Assembly (NCBI GenBank): GCA_949152475.1
Contig: OX424564.1
Span: 11,532,001 to 11,596,000, forward strand
Direction: 5' to 3'
Length of the DNA stretch: 64,000 bases
Source of the DNA: Terebella lapidaria
Taxonomy: Eukaryota; Annelida; Polychaeta; Terebellida; Terebellidae
Shown here: positions 1-8,701 of the stretch, in pieces
Position numbering within the stretch: the first letter of the stretch is position 1
Layout of the letters: each line of letters begins with the position of its first letter
The notes under the pieces: model-generated
The model's input: only the letters and a program-made list of their open reading frames with translations
The model's database searches: none
Told to the model about the DNA's origin: nothing
Made by a program: the position numbers and the translations under genes

Positions 1-660
1 GTGCTGGTCGTGCTGTACTGGTGTCCACCGACAACTCACCTGTCGTGGCCTACATAAATCAACAGGGGGGTACGAAGTCGGTTACCCTATGTCGACAGGC
101 CACGGCGCTTCTTCTGTGGTGCCGGGCTCGGAGCATTCACTTGCGAGCTCGTCACATCCCGGGTCGGTTGAATGTGTTGGCGGACCAGCTGTCACGCAGG
201 GGGCAGATCCAGCCAACCGAGTGGTCTATCCATCCTCAGGTGTTCGACTCCCTGTGCCTCAGGTGGGACCGCCCTACGGTGGATCTCTTCGCGACCAGGT
301 GGAACAACAAGCTTCCAGTGTTTGTTTCCCCGCTCCCGGACCCCCTTGCGATGTCCATCGATGCGTTGTCCACGGATTGGGACGGCCTGTTCGGCTATGC
401 GTATCCTCCAGTGATTCTGTTGCCAAAAGTCTTGGCCAAAGTCAGGTAGCACACATGCCGAATTCTCCTGGTCGCCCCATACCAGCCTCAGCGTCCCTGG
501 TTCCCAGAACTTCTGAGTCTGCTGATCGACCAACCTGTGGCCCTACCACCGCGGGAGGATCTTCTCAAGCAGCCCCGGGCACAGCTGTTTCACAGCCGGC
601 CCGCGAGCCTGAGCCTCCACGCGTGGCTTCTGTCCAGCGATCCCTTCGCGCAAAGGGGTT
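1..660 (+). pseudogene. DIRS-type retrotransposon: C-terminal part of reverse transcriptase/RNase H ORF, with a premature stop
   Basis: The reading frame is open at the window edge, so the element starts to the left. Seen: an RNase H-like stretch beginning STDNSPVVAYINQQGGT, then RARHIPGRLNVLADQLSR and a VDLFATRWNNKLP motif. These are hallmarks of the RT/RNase H polyprotein of DIRS retrotransposons. The frame hits TAG at 447-449, but the same frame continues afterwards with recognisable family-like sequence (APYQPQRPWFPELL, PREDLL) to about 660, so the stop looks like a point mutation. The recombinase ORF follows and overlaps it in another frame. Identification as DIRS is confident because a DIRS-type tyrosine recombinase lies next to it. 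The copy is almost certainly dead. Confidence 0.85.
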
Positions 661-1431
661 TTCTTCAGAAGTGTCCAGTAGGATCGCCCGCCCTAATAGA
701 AACTCGTCCTTGGGAGTCTACGAGTCCAAATGGCGAGTCTTCGCTGCTTGGTGCGATGGCAGGCAGGTTGATCCATTCAACGCCACTGCTCAGACCGTAT
801 CTGATTTCCTCTTGGCGAAATTTCAGGCGGGCGCGGCTCCTTCGACATTAGCGGGTTATAGGACCGCTCTAGCCAAGACAATTCTGCCTCATACTGGCAT
901 TAATCTCGGCGAGGATCAAGATTTGAGGGCCTTGCTTAATAACTTTAAAGTTGAACGTCCGCTTGTCCGTAACTCAGTTCCGGAGTGGGATCTATCCTTG
1001 GTGCTGAACCGTTTGGCGTCTGCTCCCTTTGAACCTATGTCTTCCGCCCCCCTCAAGTTCCTTACTTGGAAGACAGTCTTCCTGCTGGCTCTGGCTTCCG
1101 GACGTCGCAGGAGCGAAATCCATGCTCTGGATTTCTCGAAAGTTCGATGGAAAGAGGATGGCCTCAAGGTCTCCTTGCAGGTCATTCCTTCTTTCCTAGC
1201 GAAGACCCAGCTGGCGTCTTCTCCCCCGCTGGCCTTCACGATTCCGGCCTTGTCGTCGTCTGTAGGCCCGAATCTGGAGGAAGACTGTCTCCTATGCCCA
1301 TTGCGGGCTTTGCGCTTGTACCTTAAGCGGACAAAAGGTCTCCGGGCTGGCAAACGGCTGTTGTTCATATCACATCAGTAGAAATTCCAACGGGACATAC
1401 GTTCCGCTACCATCTCATCCTGGATTCAAAA

Positions 1432-3539
1432 TTAGCCCAATGGGCTAGAAAGGTTACCAGAGAAATATACAGAGTTGAGCCGAGAAAGTTGGTCAAATTC
1501 AAGGTGACCACTGAAATCGCCATATCTCTAACCTTGAAAATGGGATCAAAGGTTAAATTCTAGATCACCAAACTATTCAGCATACATCATTTCCTATATG
1601 TTCACTATGGACCCCTAAGCTGTAAATTTGATAATAAGCGAGATATAAGCCATTTTGTAATCTGACTTTGAAAATAAAACGACTGACCTTGAAATTTAGG
1701 TCAAAGGTCAAATTCAATATCATTAAAATATTCAGAATATATCATTTCCTATATGTTCACAATTGATTCATAAACTGTAAAGTCGATAATAAGCAAGATA
1801 TTAGCCATTTTGTCCTGTTGACCTTGAAAATGAGGTCAAATTCAAGGTCACGAGAATATTCAGCATATATCATTTCCTATATGTTCACAATTGATTCCTA
1901 AGCTGTAAAGTCGCTAATAAGTAAGATATTGGCCATTTTGTCCTGTGACCTTGAAAATGAGGTCAAAGGTCAAACTCAAGGTCACGCGAATATTCAGCAT
2001 ATATCATTTCCTATATGTTCACAATTGATTCCTAAGCTGTAAAGTCGATAATAAGCGAGATATTAGCAAATTTTGTCCTGTGACCTTGGAAATGAGGTCA
2101 AAGGTCAAATTCAAGGTCACGAGAATATTCAGCATATATCATTTCCTATATCTTCACAATTGATTCCTAAGCTGTAAAGTCGATATTAAGCGAGATATTA
2201 GCCATTTTGTCCTGTGACCTTGAAAATGAGGTCAAAGGTCGAACTCAAGGTCACGAGAATATTCAGCATATATCATTTCCTATATGTTCACAATTGATTC
2301 CTAAGCTGTAAAGTCGATAATAAGCGAGATATTAGCAATTTTGTCCTGTGACCTTGGAAATGAGGTCAAAGGTCAAATTCAAGGTCACGAAAATATATTC
2401 AGCATATATCATTTCCTATATGTTCACAATTGATTCCTAAACTGTAAAGTCGATAATAAGCGAGATATTAGCCATTTTGTCATGTGACCTTGCAAATGAG
2501 GTCAAAGGTCAAATTCAAGGTCACGAGAATATTCAGCATATATCATTTCCTATATGTTCACAATTGATTCCTAAGCTGTAAAGTCGATAATAAGCGAGAT
2601 ATTAGCCATTTGGTCCTGTGACCTTGAAAATGAGGTCAAAGGTCAAATTCAAGGTCACGAGAATATTCAGCATATATCATTTCCTATATGTCCACAATTC
2701 ATTCCTAGTCTCTAATTTCAATATTAAGTGAGATATTAGGCTTAATGTGTCCCATTATAAAGCATAGGAAATTTTAACATGGGAAAGTCACATTTGGGCC
2801 GAGTTTGGGCCCAAACTGGCCCACTTCAAGCGATTCAAGGGCAACGAAATTTATACATGTCACAGGGGTACATATGAGGAGTGTTTTTCATCAATAAGAA
2901 AAAAAAGTTACTGAACAGATTTTGAGAAAACGACCGTCATAGTCCAAAATTGGCCATTTTTCGATGAAAACGGCCGCTCTGACCTTGAAACCAAGGTCAG
3001 AGGTCAAATTCAAGGTCACGACAATATTCAGCATATATCATTTCCTATATGTCCACAATTGATTCCTAGTGTCTAATCTCAATATTAAGTGAGATATTAG
3101 GCTTTAATGTGTCCCATTATAAAGCATAGGAGAATTTAACATGGGAAAGTCCCATTTGGGCCAAGTTTGGGCCCAAAATGGCCCACTTCGAGCGATTCAA
3201 GGGCAACGAAATTTATACATGTCACAGGGGTACATATGAGGAGTGTTATGCATCAAAAAAAAAAAGTTACTGAACAGATTTTGAGAAAACGACCGCCAAA
3301 GTCCAAAATTGGCCATTTTTCGATGAAAACGGCCGCCATTTTAAAAAAAATGCGAAAATCAAAACTAAAAAATACCTCCCTCTCGAAATATTTTTAGGCA
3401 TTTTTGTGCAAAATTTCAGAAAAATTCGATCGTAAACTTTAAAGATAAAATTGTTGACGGACGACGACGACGACGGACGACGACGACGCCGGACGCATTG
3501 CCATGCCAATAGGTTACGGACCATAGGTCCGGTAACCTA
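1432..3539 (+). mobile_element. HINE/Helentron-like non-autonomous element, copy H1, inserted in the DIRS recombinase
   Basis: The left end is a short palindrome, TTAGCCCAATGGGCTAG, followed by AGGTTACC. The right end is a near-palindrome around GGACCATAGGTCC followed by GGTAACCTA. AGGTTACC and GGTAACCT form subterminal inverted repeats. The middle is a satellite of about 134 bp, then a 3' domain rich in poly-purine words and a CGACGACGG microsatellite at about 3459-3490. The insertion is bounded by A-runs (AAAA on each side), consistent with a short A-rich target duplication. Because it splits a known coding frame, its limits are known to within a few bases. Internal tandem repeats, hairpin ends and subterminal inverted repeats match what is described for Helentron-associated elements; the class assignment is inference. 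Confidence 0.75.
1700..2700 (+). repeat. Satellite array of about 134-bp units with nuclear-receptor half-sites
   Basis: About seven to nine units, spaced 133-136 bp (for example the word CAGCATATATC at about 1861, 1996, 2130 and 2264). Each typical unit carries TGACCTTGA, then AGGTCAAAGGTCA (one exact case at 1960-1972), then TCAAGGTCA (1976-1984), followed by an AT-rich half ending in CATTTCCTATATGTTCACAATTGATT-like sequence. A further degenerate unit lies at about 2978-3090. It forms the core of element H1. Confidence 0.9.
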
Positions 3540-3798
3540 AAAATGTATCCGCACCTGCTATGATTTGGCCGAGCAGGACTCCGCCTGTTCGTTCAAGGTA
3601 CACGCCCATGATGTTAGGGCCATGGCGGCCTCTCTTGCATATATGGGACGGGTTCCACTTGATCAGGTCATGCAAGCATGTTCATGGCAATCCCATAACA
3701 CTTTTACGTCTTTCTACCTTAGAGACCTGACGTGGACGGGAGGTGAGGGCTACCACCTCGGGCCCATGGTAGCCGCTCGGAGCGTCGTCACCCCTTGA

Positions 3799-4560
3799 GG
3801 ATGACGTGGCCCATCCTGTACATACGTTTTCCTGTACATACGTTGATGTTCCGTGTTGCGAGTTCCGGTTCCGGTTACCGTTCAATTGGTCTCCTATGTC
3901 AGTACGGTCGTACTCCTTAGTTCGGTATGCATCGCGACTCAGTTGTGTCGGCAAGGCATATCTTCTCATGTACATACGTTACTTATGACCGGAAGCCAGT
4001 CACTCGACACCCGGAGGTAAGTGGTTTCTTACTACTTACTTTTCTGTTTAAACCATAAATGTATTGGGTCCCCTGAGGGCTCCCTACTGTGGTTCCTCCT
4101 ATCATTCGGGGGAAAGCTTGCCCTGATCCCCTCTGGGGCTCTAGGGTCGAGCTTTAGGTTATGTCAGAGTTCTTTTTGGAGCACCCCGCCTCCAATTTTT
4201 ATTCTGATTTTACCGGTAATGTGTTTTGGAGGTCAGATATAGGCATATAACTGGCCGTTTTATGTAAATAAAACTAGTGTTATATACTATACTTACCTCC
4301 AAAACACATTCAGAGTGCCCACCCGACCATCCCCACGTACTCCTTCTTGTTGGTTTCCTTAAATCGACGAGAATGACGTCACGTTCCGGTCACGTGGGTT
4401 AGTGGCTTGGACAATTCATTGTCTAGCCCATTTTCCAAATGGGGTTCTCTCTATGGAGAACTCCTATGTCAGTAAGGCTAATAAGCCATAACCCGTAATG
4501 TGTTTTGGAGGTAAGTATAGTATATAACACTAGTTTTATTTACATAAAACGGCCAATTAC
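3799..4560 (+). other. Non-coding 3' end of the DIRS element with a large hairpin
   Basis: No ORF of substance follows the recombinase stop. The word GTACATACGTT recurs near 3819, 3836 and 3969. At 4249-4310 and 4497-4558 lies an inverted repeat of about 62 bp, nearly perfect, with a spacer of about 186 bp; a further short copy of the arm tip (AATGTGTTTTGGAGGT) is at about 4218. DIRS elements end in inverted terminal repeats and internal complementary regions rather than LTRs, so this may be the right terminus. The matching left terminus would be outside the window and was not seen. Confidence 0.55.
4249..4558. repeat. Inverted repeat, arms about 62 bp
   Basis: Arm 1 at 4249-4310 reads as the reverse complement of arm 2 at 4497-4558 with only one or two mismatches in the part I compared. 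Both arms include CTCCAAAACACATT / AATGTGTTTTGGAG at the inner or outer tip and a TATATACTATACTTACC stretch. The high identity suggests either recent origin or maintenance by the element's replication cycle. Confidence 0.85.
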
Positions 4561-5099
4561 CGGCTGTGCAACTTTATATATGTTAGTTGTATATAATATA
4601 TTATAATATATTCTGTTACTTTTGGGGATGCATGTTCCTTCAAATTTATACAAAACCAGAAACACACAAGAATCATATATTATATGTATAATTTATTGCA
4701 AATCAGTCTGCAAATGTGATTAAGAACATGCAGATAGTCAATGAACATTTTTCAAAATATACACCAAAAAGTACCAGTAGATACACATTTGTTAAAAGCA
4801 AGGATTTAAGAATTTAGTTGAAATAACTTCACCAGATAAATCAAAGTTTTATAATACCGGTAATTCCAGTTCAGCACATGATTAAAATTAGTGATGCATT
4901 TAAAATTAGTAATGAAAAATATGTGTTTTAAAACTAGGTGAGTAAAACTGGGATATATTGTAAATAATTCAGTGGTTGTACAGTTACATAGATCTGCTGC
5001 CTCAATTGAAAAACTTGTACAGTAGTATCTATGCTCCAAATAACCATTAATCCCTGAGGGGCACTAGATAGAGATATTGACTAATTGGGTTACACTTAT
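4559..5099. other. Intergenic DNA and 3' UTR of NUDT19; polyadenylation signal on the minus strand
   Basis: AT-rich sequence without a convincing gene. TTTATT at 4692-4697 is AATAAA on the minus strand, about 400 bases beyond the NUDT19 stop codon, and is the likely polyadenylation signal of that gene. Confidence 0.6.
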
Positions 5100-6562
5100 T
5101 CATGTGTCGCAAGCAATGATCTGATCAACATGCAGCGGTGGGGCATGGCCATGCCTCTGATCAACTGAGCATTGTAATCTGACATCGTGCAAACTCCTCA
5201 TTTCAAACCGATGAATGTTCTTGGCTCTAGCTAATGAGCCTTGTATCGTTTCGTTTATCTGTGGGGCAGGATTCAAACCTTCATAGTCAACCTCAAGTGG
5301 ATAAAGATCATCACCTAGAAGTGCAGAAATACACACAAGTATCAATATCAAATTTCATGAATAAGACCCTTGTCTATAGCATGTATCATGTGTATAGATG
5401 AAATTTATGCACCCTAAATGACAATCACTGTTACTTATCTTGAAAACTATCAATATGTTGAAGAATCAATTTGACATTCCCATTCCCACACACTACCTGG
5501 TAAAACAGCACAAATTCCATCATCGAAGGTCATTCGGACGGGCAGCCATCTCTCGCAATCTTGATCTTTTCGGACGTCACAAAACTTCTCCAAGGCCTCA
5601 AACGTTGAGAAGTTGGCCAGTCTCCCAAGTTCATATATCTGTGGAGGTGCTAGCCAGAGTTGTTCATCACGGAACTTTGACACCACCTCACTCACAGTAA
5701 TCCACTGAAAAATGTAGACATACGAATGTTTGCATGCACTTTTGTCATGTTAAATGATCAATGTGGCGGCTTGCAAGTCATTACACAGAACCATACATCA
5801 CAATTGATGTTCAACTCGTCAGGTTTGGGAAACTGTTCTTACATGTACCTTAGAATATACAATTTCCTGCTGATCATGAACAGCATCAACATGTTTGGGC
5901 ATTGCACATATGTAGAACATTGTGTCGTAACGCTTGCCGCTGTGCATTTCATCCATATTTGTAGGGGTTAGCCAGCAGCTCCATTCGTATAAAGCCCAGA
6001 TGTCCGGGACAACAGAAAACTCAACACACATGTCGAGGAATTTGGCAGCATCTTTCTCGATAAGTGGCCTCCAGTCTTGCAGTTTCCGTTTATCCAGAGC
6101 TTTCCAGGCCGCCGAGCCCCCATCCCTTATGTCGTCCGTGTGTCTGCACAACAGAATTCCTGCTTCCTCGAACGTCTCACGAATCGAGCAGATCCTGAAT
6201 GCGACATCACTGGAAACTGGCCAATCATGATGTCTTGTCAACATTGGAGCTCGATCACTCGTGGCACCTTTTGGCACTGGTATTGACGCGTTCACGTCTT
6301 TGATCCCATTCTGCTTGTACATATCCAGCCAGTCTCTGGAATAGTCGGCTTTGCTAATTCCTCCACCAGGAAAGACATAAGCACTGGGCATGAATTTGCT
6401 CTTGCTGCTCCTCTCTAACATCAGGAGACTGTAGTCAAACTGTTTCAGCTTGCCACTGGCTCTATTATTTACTTCAACGACATGGGCTGCATTAGAATGT
6501 CTTGCAAACATCATAACTGTTGCAGCCTCTTTCCACTGGTGCATTATCCTTGTTAATCTCAT
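5100..6562 (-). CDS. NUDT19: Nudix hydrolase NUDT19-like (acyl-CoA diphosphatase family), 3 exons
   Basis: Exons on the minus strand: 5849-6562, 5497-5704, 5100-5314. All junctions are GT-AG, and the joined length is 1137 nt (378 aa; human about 375). I chose ATG at 6562 because the longer open frame upstream begins only with GTG. Seen: FPGGG at residues 64-68; the Nudix core RETFEEAG at 128-135, separated from it by an insertion of about 60 residues as is usual for this family; then VPDIWALYEWSCWLTP, FDTMFYICAMP-like sequence, and in exon 2 LWLAPPQIYELGRLANF, all diagnostic of NUDT19/RP2. Family members hydrolyse CoA and acyl-CoA, mainly in peroxisomes in mammals. The C-terminus here (ACDT) is not a canonical PTS1 tripeptide, so peroxisomal targeting is not shown. 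The next gene, PHKB, is on the same strand upstream. Confidence 0.92.
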
Positions 6563-7136
6563 GCTTCTGTGATGAGCTAGCACGTAAAATATAGATCTAG
6601 TCGGTGAGGGAAAAGTCTAAAATCTAGCCTCGGACTCGGTAAACTGGTACAAACACTGTTAAAACAGTTGGTGTTGCCCTGGGGGTGGGGCTGGCGGGCC
6701 TCAACCGCCTGTTCACCAGTGCACAGTTCGGTTGAAACTTTTGTTGGTTGTGGTCTGGGCTGTGATTCCAGCAAATCAGATGATTGTCATGTGCAAACCA
6801 TACGATCAACCAATTCTAGAAAGATGCTAAGATACAACAGTGTGTGAGTGTTAGGCATTTGCTAAAATAATGACGATGAGATCGATAAAATTGCATAAAA
6901 GTTCACGAAATCATAAAGCGTTTGTTTATCTGTCATCTATGACCTAACAAATAATTTCAGAAAATATGTGTATCGATTGCAGTGCTCTCAGCCGGTATAA
7001 CGGCAACAAAGTCAGAGTTACGTTATGACCCATCATAACGGTAACTTATTTTGATTCTTATCATAATGCATTACACAAGTACTGATTTTGTAGATCTAAA
7101 TTTATATTCAGTTTTCCTGCTGGAAGAACATAGATA
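6563..7136. other. Upstream region of NUDT19, no gene seen
   Basis: Presumed 5' UTR and promoter of NUDT19. The minus-strand frame stays open past the chosen ATG only to a GTG at 6583. Short ORFs at 6577-6809 have no recognisable domains. No TATA box can be assigned with confidence. Confidence 0.4.
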
Positions 7137-7142
7137 GAAAGG

Positions 7143-7523
7143 TATGTCGCCCCATTCGTGCCACAAAAAAGAGAAATTTTTTTTCTAACTCATACATATG
7201 AGATAGTATCTCATACAAATGAGTAACTAAGTCATACGTATTAAAAAAAAATCATACGTATGAGATAAGTCATACGTTTGAGATAATAAGTCATACATAT
7301 GAGATACTAAGTCATACATATGAGATACTAAGTCATACGTATGAGATAGTATCTCATACGTATGAGTATGTCATAGTATCTCCTACGTATGACATAGTAT
7401 CTCCTACGTATGACTTATCTCATACGTATGTGTTAGTATCTCCTACGTATGACTTCATACGTATTCATCTGAGGTCAATAAAAAAATAACTTCCCTTTTT
7501 GGTGGCACGAACAGGGCGCCATA
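7143..7523. mobile_element. MITE with terminal inverted repeats and a core of CATACGTATG palindromes
   Basis: The ends are inverted repeats of about 35-40 bp (left starts TATGTCGCCCCATTCGTGCC; right reverse complement starts TATGGCGCCCTGTTCGTGCC). They are flanked by the direct repeat GAAAGG at 7137-7142 and 7524-7529, a candidate target-site duplication; the match extends to ATAGAAAGG if the ATA is counted with it. The interior (about 7195-7470) is built from many near-identical palindromic words such as CATACGTATGAG and GATAGTATCTC, so the whole element can fold back on itself. No coding capacity. Confidence 0.85.
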
Positions 7524-7529
7524 GAAAGG

Positions 7530-8701
7530 CCTACATTTGTCTTCAATAATTTGTTTATAAGTTCTGCAACAGTGGATCTACCAGTTATTATTTCACATCA
7601 GAATCAAAATGTAACTGTTTAAACAGGTTTTTTTTGCTACAAAAGTTTTTTTTTTAAACAAAAATTCTAAAACTGTTAATTTATCCCATTTTGGAACTTA
7701 GCAAAATTAGGGTGTTTTTTCATGTCATTCATGATCATGATCAAGTCTGTAACTTTATGTACAAATGTAATTTTTAATGCAATTTTTACACCCAGGTGAT
7801 TGTATCAAGTTAAATTGATACCTCTCAATCTAGCTAAAATACAACATATATTAGTAGTATGTAAACAAGTCAGAAAATTCAAGTAGTGTTTCCATCAAAA
7901 CATATTAAAAACACAAGACCAGTACAAAATTCACAACAAACTTTATTCAAACGCCCACGGTCTACTAGAATAATCATGATAATATAGCAAACATAATCAC
8001 CAGGTATAAACAAAATAATGACAACGCTTGAACACTGTTTGCAACGGGGGCCATCAATACCATAATACATTGTCAACAAGAAGCACCAAAATGTCTTACC
8101 CTTTTCAACAAATAACAAACAACAGTTCAGACATTTCAGAACACAGCACATATTATATTCTCTTCCATCCTCACTCTTCAGTACGGCTGCATACTCCAAC
8201 ATGTACATATACCTTCACAACACAATACTAGTATTCTGTAACAATCATACAAAATAATTAAGTAGCAAGAAAATTGCAATGGGCAATTTGTTCATAATTT
8301 ATCAAATATGGCAAGCACAACAACTATGAATGGTTTCAAGTCAATTACAAACGAGCTATCACTGATAACATTGTATGTCTTAAAGTCTTTACATGTACAT
8401 GTTGCTTATAACCACTTCACTCCAAAAGTATTTTCCAAAATGAATGTCTTCATATGTTCATAGGTTTGGCAAGAAATTGTCTCCATATTTATTACGCAAC
8501 ATCATGGACATGCACTCAGACACACTAGCAAACAGCTACGTTTCTCTATTCAAACTACGAGTATAAAGTTCTATTGGCTGCTTGGTGTTATATCCAAGTC
8601 AATACTCGAGCCAGCAATATCACAGAGCCTTCTCGCATGACTATGGCTGGTAGCCTAAGGACAAACATCAGTCAATTCCTTTCTCGCAGGAAGACAATTC
8701 C
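7530..8701. other. PHKB 3' UTR and intergenic DNA; minus-strand polyadenylation signal
   Basis: TTTATT at 7942-7947 (AATAAA followed by G on the minus strand) lies about 755 bases past the PHKB stop and is the likely polyadenylation signal. The rest is AT-rich. Open frames at 7879-8231 show no domain and overlap the inferred UTR. Confidence 0.6.

Larger units (their letters stand above)
650..3798 (+). pseudogene. DIRS tyrosine recombinase ORF, interrupted by a 2.1-kb repeat insertion
   Basis: The recombinase (integrates the element by strand exchange rather than with a DDE integrase) is read in two pieces. Piece 1, about 650-1431, has a core-binding region (SSLGVYESKWRVFAAWC; DFLLAKFQ; TLAGYRTALAKTIL) and the first catalytic Arg in ASGRRRSEIHAL. 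It contains one TAG stop at 1379-1381, and the frame then goes on as KFQRDIRSATISSWI. Piece 2, about 3541-3798, restarts within the same protein: RTCYDLAEQD, then the HxxR box AHDVRAMAAS, and the C-terminal ACSWQSHNTFTSFYLRDL with the Tyr nucleophile. The intervening DNA (1432-3539) is a HINE-like element found elsewhere in the window. The split falls shortly before the HxxR box. Dead copy: an in-frame stop plus the insertion. Confidence 0.88.

Noticed and set aside
1..1381. Phage-type integrase or horizontally acquired bacterial recombinase
   Set aside because: The tyrosine recombinase is paired with an RNase H/RT C-terminus and has the DIRS-specific motifs, so it is a eukaryotic retrotransposon.
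3167..3397. ORF repeated in several HINE-like copies (also at 58589-58783 and 60877-61107, minus strand) that looks like a conserved small protein
   Set aside because: The reading frames are similar because the DNA is repetitive. Starts, stops and frames differ between copies and the composition is low-complexity, so I do not call it coding.
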